DNA of 64,000 nucleotides from positions 36,648-100,647 of the forward strand of contig NZ_JAIULA010000008.1 in the NCBI RefSeq assembly GCF_024160875.1, in the 5' to 3' direction. The DNA is from Ligilactobacillus ubinensis. GTDB taxonomy: Bacteria > Bacillota > Bacilli > Lactobacillales > Lactobacillaceae. The notes beneath the pieces are model-generated. The model saw nothing but the letters and a program-made list of their open reading frames with translations, did no database searches and had not been told where the DNA came from. The position numbers and the translations under genes were made by a program. This document shows positions 20,334 to 29,063 of the stretch, piece by piece (positions within the stretch are counted from its first letter, which is position 1; every line of letters begins with the position of its first letter).

Positions 20334-21143
20334 TTATCGTTCATTGTTAATAATCTCTATCTCCATTAAATGCTTATTTATTCTTCTTTCTACTGGTGGT
20401 AGTTTCATGTAATCACCATACATAGTTGTTAAAATTTGATCATATGCACAAGGAACATTTAACATTAGATTTTCGAAAGGAACTTCTTTTAATTTATCTA
20501 AATTTTCACGTTCAATTACTTCTTTATCATAACTATATTGTGATGCTAAATTCTTACATTCAGGCAAAAACGTATCTAATTCATATTGACACATTGCTTC
20601 TTCACGCTTTACTTTTAAACTATCTATTTCTTCCATATTTTGGGCAATTTTTTCTTTAATATAATCTCTGCCAGGTAATGGAAAAGGCGAATAATTTAAC
20701 TTCAATAATAGTTGATCATTGTATCTTTTATACTGTAACATTTGTAAGTTACGACTTAGTTTACTAATTGGAATTGCATCAAAAGGAAATATATCAATAA
20801 AAAGACCACTTCGTGCATCATTATAATTGAACTTTTCTTGAATAGTATAGTCACAATTAAGTAATTTCGCATAACTCAATCCATAATGTTCGTCACTCCA
20901 TGGTGTTTGTAAAAAATATGCTGAATCCTTTAATTCTTGCGGTAAAATGCGCAACATTTTATCATAATCACCACGTAGCATGCCTACATCAACATCATCA
21001 TCCCATGGTATAAATCCCTTGTGTCTAACAGCACCTAACAACGAACCACCTATTAGAAAATATTTTAACTTGTTTTTATCACATATCTGCTTAAATTTGG
21101 CTAATAGTTTTAATTCAACTATATGTATTTCTTCAATTTTCAC
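20334..21143 (-). CDS. LicD-family protein
   Basis: 269 aa. The nucleotidyltransferase-type motif GGSLLGAVRHKGFIPWDDDVD (about residues 32-52) is characteristic of LicD proteins. These transfer phosphocholine or similar phospho-groups onto teichoic acids or capsular glycans; the conserved Asp triplet is intact. It is monocistronic, lies between purE and ackA, and no glycan cluster is nearby. The substrate cannot be told from the sequence. ATG 21143 follows a GGAGTG sequence. Confidence 0.88.
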   Translation of the reverse strand: MKIEEIHIVELKLLAKFKQICDKNKLKYFLIGGSLLGAVRHKGFIPWDDDVDVGMLRGDYDKMLRILPQELKDSAYFLQTPWSDEHYGLSYAKLLNCDYTIQEKFNYNDARSGLFIDIFPFDAIPISKLSRNLQMLQYKRYNDQLLLKLNYSPFPLPGRDYIKEKIAQNMEEIDSLKVKREEAMCQYELDTFLPECKNLASQYSYDKEVIERENLDKLKEVPFENLMLNVPCAYDQILTTMYGDYMKLPPVERRINKHLMEIEIINNER

Positions 21144-21238
21144 TGGAACACTCCATTAAGTTTATTCTGATTATTAATTCACATAAATCATCATATCTCA
21201 CATTTTAATAGATGTACAATTTTCTATGATAATACTAC

Positions 21239-21292
21239 AAAAAAATATCTACACCCAAAACTGATTGTCGTCGTTTCCAAGTATAGATATCT
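21239..21292 (-). terminator. Terminator of ackA
   Basis: Minus strand ATATCTATACTTGGAAAC / GTTTTGGGTGTAGATAT with several G-U pairs, followed by TTTTTTT, just past the ackA stop. Confidence 0.72.
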
Positions 21293-21310
21293 ATCCAATT
21301 CTATTTATAA

Positions 21311-22531
21311 TTAATTTGCACTTACGTAATTAACACTCTTTTTTAAAGTTTGAACATCACGCGCAATAACTAATTCTTCATCTGTCATAATCCGCATAAC
21401 TTTAACTTTAGAATCTGCAGTTGAAACAAATATATTTTTCCCAAACGTTGCATTATTAGCAACATCTTCTTCAATACCAAGATACTTTAAGCGTTTCATA
21501 ACCAGCGAACGAATTGGTTGTGAATTTTCACCAATTCCCGCTGTAAACACGATTCCATCTACACCTTGCATTTCAGCAATATATTGACCAATGTATTTAA
21601 CAACATTTTTTACAAAAATATCAACTGCAAGTTGTGCTCTATGATTTGTTGGCGCTGCTTCCAAAATATCTCGCATGTCCGAAGAAACTCCTGAAATACC
21701 CAAAAGACCTGCTTTATGATTTAATATATCAACCATTTTTTCCATATCCGGAACTTCATTCTTATTCTTATCTATTACATAACTCAACAACGAAGGATCA
21801 ACATCACCAGATCGTGTAGCCATTGTAATTCCAGCTAGTGGTGTGAATCCCATTGATGTATCAAATGATTTTCCATCTTTAATTGCAGTTATTGAAGCAC
21901 CCGCACCTAAATGGCACGTTATTAGCTTTAGGTCTTCAAGTGGCCGTTTCATCATTTTAGCAGCCTCTTGTGCCACATATTGATGGCTGGTTCCATGTGC
22001 GCCATAACGTCGAACATCTAATTTTTGATACCATTCATACGGCAAACTATAAATATAATTTTCTTCTGGCATGGTTTGATGATAAGCGGTATCAAAAACC
22101 GCTACAGAAATTGCCTGTGGTAATTGCTTTTTAAATGCTTTAATTCCAATTAAGTGGGCTGGATTATGCAAAGGCGCTAAAACTGCCAAGTCACCAATCT
22201 TCTTTTCCACATCATCATCAATTATTGCTGAATGTTTAAAGTACTCTCCACCCGCAACAACGCGATGACCAACTCCAGTAATTTCATTATAATCACCAAT
22301 AATATTAAATCGTAGTAACAAATTTAATAAAATATCTACTGCTACTTTGTGATCCGCAATTGAAGTCACATCTGTATACTTTTCACCGTTTCCATACTTA
22401 ATTGTCACATTAGCAGTCTTTAGTCCTATTCTTTCGATTAGACCTGAAGCCAGCACTTTTTCTTCTGGCATATTAAATAATTTAAATTTTAAACTTGAAC
22501 TACCTGAGTTAATTGCAAGAATTTTTTCCAA
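21311..22531 (-). CDS. ackA: Acetate kinase
   Basis: Forms ATP and acetate from acetyl phosphate. An open frame begins at ATG 22561, but GGAGGG lies inside it 7 nt before TTG 22531. Starting there gives MEKILAINSGSSSLKFKLF, matching the family N-terminus, and 406 aa. Motifs: GHRVVAGGE, VFDTAYHQTMP, THLGAG-type CHLGAGAS, and FTAGIGENS. It is monocistronic, with a terminator downstream and a cre-like site upstream. Confidence 0.96.
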   Translation of the reverse strand: MEKILAINSGSSSLKFKLFNMPEEKVLASGLIERIGLKTANVTIKYGNGEKYTDVTSIADHKVAVDILLNLLLRFNIIGDYNEITGVGHRVVAGGEYFKHSAIIDDDVEKKIGDLAVLAPLHNPAHLIGIKAFKKQLPQAISVAVFDTAYHQTMPEENYIYSLPYEWYQKLDVRRYGAHGTSHQYVAQEAAKMMKRPLEDLKLITCHLGAGASITAIKDGKSFDTSMGFTPLAGITMATRSGDVDPSLLSYVIDKNKNEVPDMEKMVDILNHKAGLLGISGVSSDMRDILEAAPTNHRAQLAVDIFVKNVVKYIGQYIAEMQGVDGIVFTAGIGENSQPIRSLVMKRLKYLGIEEDVANNATFGKNIFVSTADSKVKVMRIMTDEELVIARDVQTLKKSVNYVSAN

Positions 22532-22575
22532 TGAGTATCCCTCCAAATAAAGCGTATTCATTTTATTTTATATAA

Positions 22576-22589
22576 ATAAAGCGCTATCA
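22576..22589. promoter_or_regulatory. cre-like site upstream of ackA
   Basis: ATAAAGCGCTATCA matches the catabolite-responsive consensus TGWAARCGYTWNCW at 12 of 14 positions, with a central AAGCGCT. It is about 45 bp upstream of the ackA start. CcpA control of ackA through an upstream cre is known in other Firmicutes. Confidence 0.5.
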
Positions 22590-22781
22590 TTAATATATAT
22601 ACTATACCAAAATAAAGTCATGTTTGCACTATTAAAATCGAAATTTTTTGATTTATTTATAATTTCAATAAGTAATACACATTAATTTATATAATTATCA
22701 TTTTTTAAAACTAAACTGTAGCTTTTAATGGGTATTTAGTTTTACAATAGAAAGATAGCAAATTGGAGGAATAATTTAAAC

Positions 22782-23342
22782 ATGCAATATGAACAAGAAC
22801 TAACTGATATTTTATTACAGAATGCAGAACTACAAGAAATTTTTGGCATCCTACATGAAATGCATTTACCAAATGCCTTTGTCTGTGCCGGTGCTATTCG
22901 CACACTTATTTGGAATCATCAAACTAAGCATACAACATCACTGGTGCTAGGAAATATCGACGTATATTATCAAAGCCGAACAGAAACTGCTGAAAATCAT
23001 CAAATTTTAAGTACCTTGCTTAATCAAAAATATTCAAAATATCTATGGGAATTAAACAACATTTCCTTGTTCATCCCACACAAAGGAATTCAGCCAACTG
23101 GCGAAACTATTGAGCAAGTTTTAACGCAATTTCCCGAAACATGTAGCGCAATTGGGGTTAATATTGATGTTCAAGGAAATTTAACTATTCTTGCTCCTTT
23201 TGGTCTACAAGACCTTTTTGAAATGCGTGTTAATCCAACACCTCACTACGCTTCTAAAAATGAATCCCAAATTGCTTTTATGCATAGAATAAATCGAAAA
23301 AATTGGCAACAAAAGTGGCCTGAGCTTGAATTAAAATATTAA
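22782..23342 (+). CDS. Nucleotidyltransferase-like protein (COG3575/DUF925 type)
   Basis: 186 aa, ATG 22782 with GGAGG upstream. VCAGAIRTLIWN resembles the GAG(F/A)xRNxVW motif and LGNIDVYYQ the DIDVxYFD motif of small putative nucleotidyltransferases. The first Asp of that motif is Asn here, and the spacing looks relaxed. There is no partner gene; it converges with an amino-acid permease across a bidirectional terminator. Catalytic activity is doubtful; function unknown. Confidence 0.6.
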   Translation: MQYEQELTDILLQNAELQEIFGILHEMHLPNAFVCAGAIRTLIWNHQTKHTTSLVLGNIDVYYQSRTETAENHQILSTLLNQKYSKYLWELNNISLFIPHKGIQPTGETIEQVLTQFPETCSAIGVNIDVQGNLTILAPFGLQDLFEMRVNPTPHYASKNESQIAFMHRINRKNWQQKWPELELKY

Positions 23343-23379
23343 GTAATTTGCCTATCACATCCTTGATCTAACCCATTAA

Positions 23380-23434
23380 AAAATACCATGATTAAGTATT
23401 TAGCATTTACTCTAGTACTTATCATGGTATTTTA
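23380..23434. terminator. Bidirectional terminator
   Basis: AAAATACCATGATTAAGTA / TACTTATCATGGTATTTT inverted repeat with A/T tracts on both sides, between two convergent genes. Confidence 0.8.
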
Positions 23435-23435
23435 A

Positions 23436-24878
23436 TTAAATATTCTTATTCTTTTTAGCTAATGTAGAATGTGAGATTCCATATACAAAATAAACAATTA
23501 CTCCGAGAATAAACCAATATCCCGCATATTCCTTAGCTTCGATGTCCAATCCCATAAAGACTGCAAGTGCGCCTAAAAATGCTATTGTTGGTAATACTGG
23601 ATAAAACGGCATCTTAAATCCTGGTTCTTGTAAATCTTTACCTTCACGTGGACGTACAGCATAGATGCCAAGTGAAACAAACATAAATGCAATTAATGTA
23701 CCAGCTGAAACCAGTTGCGATAACGTTTCAAATGGGAACACAGCACCTAAAACAATTGTAACAACAGTTAAAAGAAGCAAGGCATTGTTGGGTAATTTAT
23801 TCTTGTTTAATTTCCCTAACCATTTTGGTAACATTCCATCACGACCGAATGAATAAAGTAAACGAGAGCCTGCCAACATCATCCCAATTAAAGCAGTAAA
23901 CATACCCAGAACCGCTATGGATGAAACAGCTGTTGCTACAACTGGATGTCCTGCCTGACGCAAAGCCCAGCCTACAGGTTCAGCATTATTAGCGTAATTA
24001 GTATACTTATACATTCCCACAAGCACTAATGATACAGAAACAAATAACACAACTGCTATTAATAATGAACCCAAAATACCACGTGGCATTGTTTTTGATG
24101 GGTTTTTAGCTTCAGCAGCATTAGCAGCTATTGAATCAAAACCTATGTATGAAAGAAAGATTGAAGATACCCCTGCGTAAATTCCTTGCCAACCACCAAA
24201 AGAAGTTCCATCAGAATTCAGTCGATGTGCAGGAATAAATGGCGTATAATTTGCAAATTTAATGGCTGTTGCACCAACAATTATAAATAAAATAATAGCT
24301 AAAACCTTTAGAATAACTAAAACATTTTGCACACGGGCAGCTTCCGTGATTCCTCGTGAAATTAAAATAGCAACTAATAATAAAACTACAACTGCGATTA
24401 AATCAACTACACCACCACTTGTTCCAAACGGATTAGATAACGCAGCTGGCAATTTAAGTCCCAGTGGTTCAATTAAGCCCCGGAAATTTGCTGAAAGACC
24501 TGAGCCAACAAAAGCTACAGCAATAAAATACTCAGCTAATAAAGCCCAACCAGCAACCCATCCAAAGAATTCTCCGAAAACAACGTTAATCCATGAATAT
24601 GCAGAACCTGCAAATGGCATCGTTGAAGCCATTTCAGCATAAGCAAACGCTACTAATCCTGCAACAACCGCTGCTGCTAAGAAAGATAATGCCACAGCTG
24701 GTCCAGCATACTTAGCCGCTACAACACCTGGTAAAGTAAATATGGCTGTACTAACAATTGTTCCCACACCTAAAGCTAAAAAATCTTTTGTTGTTAATGC
24801 TTGAACTAAATGTGAGTCCTTTGTTTGATAAACTTTAGGATCTTCTTTAGCCAACATACGTTTTAATAATTTATTCAA
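23436..24878 (-). CDS. APC-superfamily amino-acid permease
   Basis: 480 aa, about 12-13 TM segments. The N-terminal motif GVGTIVSTAIFTLPG and the conserved FAYAEMASTMPFAGSAYSW segment match the cationic amino-acid transporter subfamily (YfnA/CAT type). Substrate is not evident. It has its own promoter (24929-24957) and an AGGAGG SD before the start. Confidence 0.9.
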   Translation of the reverse strand: MNKLLKRMLAKEDPKVYQTKDSHLVQALTTKDFLALGVGTIVSTAIFTLPGVVAAKYAGPAVALSFLAAAVVAGLVAFAYAEMASTMPFAGSAYSWINVVFGEFFGWVAGWALLAEYFIAVAFVGSGLSANFRGLIEPLGLKLPAALSNPFGTSGGVVDLIAVVVLLLVAILISRGITEAARVQNVLVILKVLAIILFIIVGATAIKFANYTPFIPAHRLNSDGTSFGGWQGIYAGVSSIFLSYIGFDSIAANAAEAKNPSKTMPRGILGSLLIAVVLFVSVSLVLVGMYKYTNYANNAEPVGWALRQAGHPVVATAVSSIAVLGMFTALIGMMLAGSRLLYSFGRDGMLPKWLGKLNKNKLPNNALLLLTVVTIVLGAVFPFETLSQLVSAGTLIAFMFVSLGIYAVRPREGKDLQEPGFKMPFYPVLPTIAFLGALAVFMGLDIEAKEYAGYWFILGVIVYFVYGISHSTLAKKNKNI

Positions 24879-24928
24879 AACAGTTAATTCCTCCTAATAT
24901 GTATTTGGTTCAAAAATAAATTAAATAA

Positions 24929-24957
24929 ATTATAACAACTTAATTAAAGTGAGTCAA
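24929..24957 (-). promoter_or_regulatory. Sigma-A-type promoter of the amino-acid permease
   Basis: Minus strand TTGACT (24952-24957), exact 17-bp spacer, TATAAT (24929-24934). The rest of the gap 24879-25200 is AT-rich and holds the terminator at 25137-25174. Confidence 0.8.
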
Positions 24958-25136
24958 CGGTTAAAAATAATTTTAATTTCCTAACTTATTATTTGTAAAT
25001 GCAATCTTCTTATGCCTATAATCCTTTGTATACCACTATTTCCATGATTAATCACATCTAATTTCAATTAGAAGTATTATAATAAACAAATTAGAGAATG
25101 TTCGGATTTACAAAAAATTTATTTGCAAAATAAAAT

Positions 25137-25174
25137 AAAGCCATCATAAAGCTAGTTAACTTTACAATGACTTA
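25137..25174 (-). terminator. Hairpin downstream of the LOG-family gene
   Basis: Minus strand AAGTCATTGTAAAG / CTTTATGATGGCTTT with G-U pairs, followed by ATTTTATTTTG, about 25 bp past the stop at 25201. Confidence 0.6.
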
Positions 25175-25200
25175 CTTATATCTAAAATAAGATTCATTTA

Positions 25201-25782
25201 TCAATGTTTCATCTTTTTCCATTTATTTACATGCTTGTATTGAAAATGTTTTGCCTTCTTTAATCCAACTTGTATGTCTACACATGTTATCAGCGCATCA
25301 ACATTCTCCTGCGGCATGAAGCCATGCTCCACACTAACATTCAAGAAATCTATTAACTTACTATAATAATTATCAATGTTAACTAAAACAATGGGTTTCT
25401 TTATAATGCCTAACTGTGCCCATGAATAAACCTGGAAAAATTCCTCCATTGTACCTAATCCACCTGGAAATACAACAAAAACATCTGCTAATTCAATAAA
25501 TTTTTCTTTACGATTAGCCATATTGTCAACATGAATTAATTCAATTTGAGAACTTGGTTCTACAGCATGATTTTCTAGAATACGTGGTACTACTCCAATT
25601 ACTTTTCCACCTCTAGAAACTACTTCTTGACATGCAAATCCCATTAAACCAAGTCTACCACCACCATATATTAATGTCCCATTAGTTTTAACAATATCTT
25701 TCGCTAAACGAATTAATTGTTCTCTAAAATTATTGTCATCACCTGCATTTGAACCACAAAAGACACAAATTCTATTTTCCAA
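25201..25782 (-). CDS. LOG/TIGR00730-family protein (nucleoside 5'-monophosphate phosphoribohydrolase-like)
   Basis: 193 aa. CVFCGSN at the N-terminus, IYGGGRLGLMG, and the active-site pattern PGGLGTMEEF (PGGxGTxxE) are hallmarks of the LOG family. Members release bases from nucleoside monophosphates; several are active on cytokinin nucleotides or AMP. It is predicted soluble. It follows two small membrane-protein genes on the same strand, with a 36-bp gap to the nearest. Confidence 0.9.
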   Translation of the reverse strand: MENRICVFCGSNAGDDNNFREQLIRLAKDIVKTNGTLIYGGGRLGLMGFACQEVVSRGGKVIGVVPRILENHAVEPSSQIELIHVDNMANRKEKFIELADVFVVFPGGLGTMEEFFQVYSWAQLGIIKKPIVLVNIDNYYSKLIDFLNVSVEHGFMPQENVDALITCVDIQVGLKKAKHFQYKHVNKWKKMKH

Positions 25783-25818
25783 ACTATCAGCCCGTTTCTT
25801 TACTCAATATATAGCCAT

Positions 25819-26277
25819 TTAATTTTTTTCTTCCAAAAAATAATATAAAAAAATAAGTGGCGCACCTAGTAACAATACTGTATGCTTTAAAAATGAGATA
25901 CACCAATCTGTTAAAATATCTTTGGTTTTATCTCCACCATTAAACAGTTTTCTATGTTCATCATTATTCACATGTCTTGAACTTGATGGTTTGCTGCGTC
26001 TACTTAAATTTTCTTGCTGCTCCTCATCTTCTAAAATATCATCACTCTCATCAATCTGATTTAAACTTCTTCGCCTTCTTTTAAGAGACTTATTCTCTTC
26101 AGCTAATTTCTTTTGGCGAAGATTGAAAGGATAAAATGCTAGATAATTACTTAGCAAATAGTAGTCAAAGAGTAATTGCCAATTTTTCAAATTAACTAGA
26201 CTAACCAATGCAAGTAGTATTACTAACGGTATTATGCCCTTACTTAGAGAAAAACAGTACATTTTAAAATTATTCAC
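25819..26277 (-). CDS. Uncharacterised two-TM membrane protein
   Basis: 152 aa, not recognised. A hydrophobic segment near residues 12-30 and another near 130-148 flank a strongly charged, probably cytoplasmic middle. That middle has a basic patch (KRRRRS) followed by an acidic stretch (DESDDILEDEEQQE) and a Ser/Arg-rich part. It is the third of four consecutive minus-strand genes between uspA and the LOG protein. No domain or function can be assigned. Confidence 0.65.
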   Translation of the reverse strand: MNNFKMYCFSLSKGIIPLVILLALVSLVNLKNWQLLFDYYLLSNYLAFYPFNLRQKKLAEENKSLKRRRRSLNQIDESDDILEDEEQQENLSRRSKPSSSRHVNNDEHRKLFNGGDKTKDILTDWCISFLKHTVLLLGAPLIFLYYFLEEKN

Positions 26278-26337
26278 TATTAAAACTCACCTAACCATTC
26301 TCAATTACCAATTAAAATTATACAAACTCTATTATAT

Positions 26338-26679
26338 CTATTTTTCAGCTATCAAAAATTTAAGTATTTGATAAGTTAATTTATTATTCACAATTGTCGT
26401 AACTGTATATAAATCTAGAAAAAAGGCTAATTCAACCACTGTACCTACTATGGCCATATATAAAGCGAACAAAAAAATAAGTTGTCCCAATACAGTCCAC
26501 TTCTTTTTATTTTTAGTTAATTCATTAACCTTATCGCCTTCAATTTGATTAAGTTCATCTGGAGTCCTAATATTTTCTTTACGCTTAAATTTCATCATCT
26601 GCATATTAAGCCTAATATTGTATACTGTGAGAATAATTAGTAATGCATAAATTACAAATTCTATATACTTAGCAAACAT
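26338..26679 (-). CDS. Uncharacterised small membrane protein
   Basis: 113 aa with about three hydrophobic segments (residues 8-22, 62-80, 83-98) separated by a charged loop rich in Lys and Glu. ATG 26679 has GAGGGGA just upstream. It lies 60 bp upstream of another small membrane protein on the same strand, and the two may be cotranscribed. I do not recognise a family. Confidence 0.65.
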   Translation of the reverse strand: MFAKYIEFVIYALLIILTVYNIRLNMQMMKFKRKENIRTPDELNQIEGDKVNELTKNKKKWTVLGQLIFLFALYMAIVGTVVELAFFLDLYTVTTIVNNKLTYQILKFLIAEK

Positions 26680-26764
26680 CTTTTGGCTCCCCTCGTTAAA
26701 ATTTTCATTTAATTATAACACTTATTTTCTGTTATACTTGAACAATTCATATACTTTCTAAATT

Positions 26765-26799
26765 AAAAAGCCGGAAATTTTCCTATTTCCAGCCTTTTA
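26765..26799 (-). terminator. Terminator of the uspA gene
   Basis: AAAAAGCCGGAAAT / ATTTCCAGCCTTTT inverted repeat directly after the stop at 26814, with T runs on both strands. Confidence 0.82.
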
Positions 26800-26813
26800 T
26801 AATAAATATTTAT

Positions 26814-27263
26814 TTAGCGTGCTATCATAACGTCACAAGAAGCAGTTCTAATCACATAGTCACTAATTACCCCAACTAAAACTCTTTCAACGGGATTTAA
26901 TCCTGTTGGCCCCATAACAATTAAATCTGTTTTGTGATCAGCTGGAAAATCACGTGCAATAACGTTACGTGGAGAACCAAAACGTACATGAATGTCTACA
27001 TCCTTCAAACCCTTTTTCTCTACTTGTTTTTTTAGTTGTCCAAGATACTTTTCAACATCTTCAAACGTTTGATACACAACATCGCCATTTGCATCTATCA
27101 TGCCGTTAAAACTGACAGAAAATTGCTTCAGATCAATCACATTTAAAATATCTAAATGAGCATCATTTCTTTTAGCAATTTCTATACCTGTTAAAAGTGC
27201 TTTTTCTGAGGTTTTTGAACCATCAACTGGGACAAGAATGACTTTATATCCTTGTTTTAGCAT
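26814..27263 (-). CDS. Universal stress protein (UspA family)
   Basis: 149 aa from ATG 27263, chosen because GGGAGG lies 9 nt upstream and the product then begins directly before the first beta strand (KVILVPVDGSKTS). The ATP-binding pattern is seen as MGPTGLNPVERVLVGVISDYV (G-2x-G-9x-G-S/T type with a substituted end). Flanked by a terminator. UspA proteins bind ATP and respond to stress; the specific role is unknown. Confidence 0.92.
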   Translation of the reverse strand: MLKQGYKVILVPVDGSKTSEKALLTGIEIAKRNDAHLDILNVIDLKQFSVSFNGMIDANGDVVYQTFEDVEKYLGQLKKQVEKKGLKDVDIHVRFGSPRNVIARDFPADHKTDLIVMGPTGLNPVERVLVGVISDYVIRTASCDVMIAR

Positions 27264-27340
27264 TTTCAATTCCTCCCTTTTATAGGATTTTAACAGCATC
27301 AGATGACTACTGTTTCACTATAATTATAGCATTTATTATA

Positions 27341-27640
27341 TTATTTTTCCTCCGTATGTTTAGCAATAAATAATTGACAATTTCCTCTTATAAAAGTTAG
27401 TTGTTCTACTAAATTTTTTTTATTTTTAGAAAAAGCTTGAATATCTTTTAGCAAATTAGCATAATCAACAATTTCTGTTGATAAATTAGCTAATTCTGCA
27501 TCAACAGAACGTAACAAAGTTTTTCTGATTATTTCTGCTCTTTCAGGTTCTTCCAACGTTGTATACGTTATTGCACGTTGTGCTTCATTTCTATATATTC
27601 TCGCTCTTTGGACATAGTAATGCAAAAATTCATTTACCAT
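27341..27640 (-). CDS. Uncharacterised small helical protein
   Basis: 99 aa from ATG 27640 (GGGAGA upstream); an in-frame start six codons earlier is also open. The sequence is almost wholly helix-forming and polar, with many Arg, Glu and Leu and no hydrophobic segment, consistent with a small helical bundle. It lies 77 bp upstream of uspA on the same strand. No family recognised. Confidence 0.6.
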   Translation of the reverse strand: MVNEFLHYYVQRARIYRNEAQRAITYTTLEEPERAEIIRKTLLRSVDAELANLSTEIVDYANLLKDIQAFSKNKKNLVEQLTFIRGNCQLFIAKHTEEK

Positions 27641-27806
27641 ATGCCCATCTCCCTTCATGATTGCGTTTTCATTAATTTGATTTTATATTATTATTCGTTT
27701 GAATGCAACAATTCTTCCTTAATATTTAAATAATTACTAATTTTTACTTGTCAGCTATAAATACTTACTTTACAATTAAATTATGCTAATAAATAGGGGG
27801 TATACT

Positions 27807-28091
27807 ATGTTTTTAACAACAGGCGGGATTAATCGTACATATGCAATTAAAGGAATAGTAAATGCAACAACTAAGAAAACTCTGTTAGCAGATGAAATCG
27901 ATAAAGTCGACCAATATGATGACCTTTACGAAATTATAAAGGAACAGTTAACTAAAAAAGCTGTTGCCTTACAAGGAGATGCAATTATAGAGGTTCGCTT
28001 TGTTCCAGAAATTGTTCGTGTTGCTGTTGGTCCCAAGTATATGTTACTTCACGGATATGGAACAGTTATAAACTTTATACGTAAACATTAA
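27807..28091 (+). CDS. YbjQ/DUF74-like small protein (tentative)
   Basis: 94 aa from ATG 27807, preceded by AGGGGG; an upstream in-frame start at 27783 lacks a good SD. The layout is an N-terminal beta strand FLTTGGIN, YAIKGIVNATT, a helix, then QGDAIIEVRFVPE and a final strand. This resembles the order in YbjQ/DUF74 proteins (TTT..I.G..I....G...GADAVVGV...), but identity is low. Function unknown. Confidence 0.5.
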   Translation: MFLTTGGINRTYAIKGIVNATTKKTLLADEIDKVDQYDDLYEIIKEQLTKKAVALQGDAIIEVRFVPEIVRVAVGPKYMLLHGYGTVINFIRKH

Positions 28092-28152
28092 TGCCCTTTT
28101 CTTTTCATAAAAATTGTAGTATATTTATTAAGTACTGCTAAATGGGGCTTTT

Positions 28153-28237
28153 GCCACTGTGGCGGAATTGGCAGACGCGCAACGTTCAGGTCGTTGTTCG
28201 GTTTATCCGAGTACAGGTTCGACTCCTGCCAGTGGCA
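28153..28237 (+). tRNA. tRNA-Leu (anticodon CAG)
   Basis: Acceptor GCCACTG/CAGTGGC, anticodon arm CAACG-TTCAGGT-CGTTG giving CAG, a class II variable arm, T arm CAGG-TTCGACT-CCTG. CCA is not encoded. The integrase remnant directly downstream suggests that its 3' end once served as an attachment site. Confidence 0.95.
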
Positions 28238-28262
28238 TATTTTGCATTTCTATACTAGATTT

Positions 28263-28296
28263 AGAGTCTTAAAACGTTGATTTTAAGGCTTTTTTA
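28263..28296 (+). terminator. Terminator after tRNA-Leu
   Basis: AGTCTTAAAA-CGTTGA-TTTTAAGGCT followed by TTTTTT, 25 bp past the tRNA. Confidence 0.75.
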
Positions 28297-28358
28297 TTTG
28301 CTTGTTTTGCTATGTTTGACTACGTTAGAAACAATCTGTTGCAATTTTGTTGCAATCT

Positions 28359-28562
28359 TTATTTGTTAATAATAGACTGTTTTTCTTTTTCGGTTTCTTG
28401 AATCGTCAAATTATTAAGATATTTTTCAAACGCATTATCTTGCTTAACTTTAAATTCATCAAGCAAATAAGCGTACGTTCGTGTAGTTGTTGCTAAATCT
28501 GAATGTCCTAATCTTTTACTAATAAAATAAATATCTGCACCTTCTGACAATAAATAAGCCAC
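28359..28562 (-). pseudogene. Tyrosine recombinase (integrase) C-terminal remnant
   Basis: The last 67 codons of a phage-type integrase: VAYLLSEGADIYFISKRLGHSDLATTTRTYAYL contains the second-box pattern ISxxLGHxxxxTTxxxYxxL with the catalytic Tyr. Just upstream in the frame there is a TGA, and the expected RHTH box is garbled (ACTCACAT before GTGGCT). The upstream catalytic Arg region and N-terminal domains are gone. Its 3' end faces tRNA-Leu 120 bp away, the usual orientation of an integrase at its tRNA target. Confidence 0.82.
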
Positions 28563-29063
28563 ATGTGAGTATCATAGTTCTAACAAATTGTATACTTTTA
28601 ATACTATCAAATCAGCGTTCTAAAACTTTAAAATTATTATAAATCACTAAAAATAATAATTCCGTTGTCTTTCTGTTGTCTTATAAATAGTTTCTATATC
28701 TATAAAAATAACGACTGTTTTATTATAATATTGTCTATTTCATCAAACTTAATTTCTTCGCTATCACAATACTCATAATATACAAATCTTACTTCAGGGT
28801 TTTAGAAATTTTGATAACTTTCGTCTTAAAACTTTGCTGGCAATCAAAAATAGTTTTTTGGTTTTGAATTATAAAAAACTAACTATAAAAAAGCTGCCTA
28901 TTCTGATTTAGAATAGACAGCTAGTTGAAAAGCCTTAAAACTTATATGAATATTATAGTTAAGTGCCTTAGCATTTCTAACTTTTCTAGTTTAACTACTT
29001 AACTATCCTCATTGATATCAACTTTAGAAACTCTTTATTTCAATTAAACAGTTACTACCCTGT
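28563..29063. other. Gene-poor remnant region between integrase scar and glnA
   Basis: No intact gene. On the minus strand two adjoining frames (about 28800-28870 and 28700-28801) read as plausible peptide. One contains FDCQQSFKTKVIKISKTLK and the next PEVRFVYYEYCDSEE, as if a gene had been frameshifted. A hairpin AAATTATTAT/ATAATAATT lies near 28629-28660. The glnA-side terminator is at 28885-28925. Likely debris of the element that carried the integrase. Confidence 0.45.
28885..28925 (-). terminator. Rho-independent terminator downstream of glnA
   Basis: Minus strand AGCTGTCTATTCT-AAATC-AGAATAGGCAGCT followed by TTTTTTATAG. Strong 12-13 bp stem with one mismatch, about 140 bp past glnA. 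Confidence 0.82.

Noticed and set aside
28153..29063. Complete prophage or att-flanked island at tRNA-Leu
   Set aside because: No intact phage gene and no second copy of the tRNA 3' end was seen before glnA, so only a remnant is claimed.
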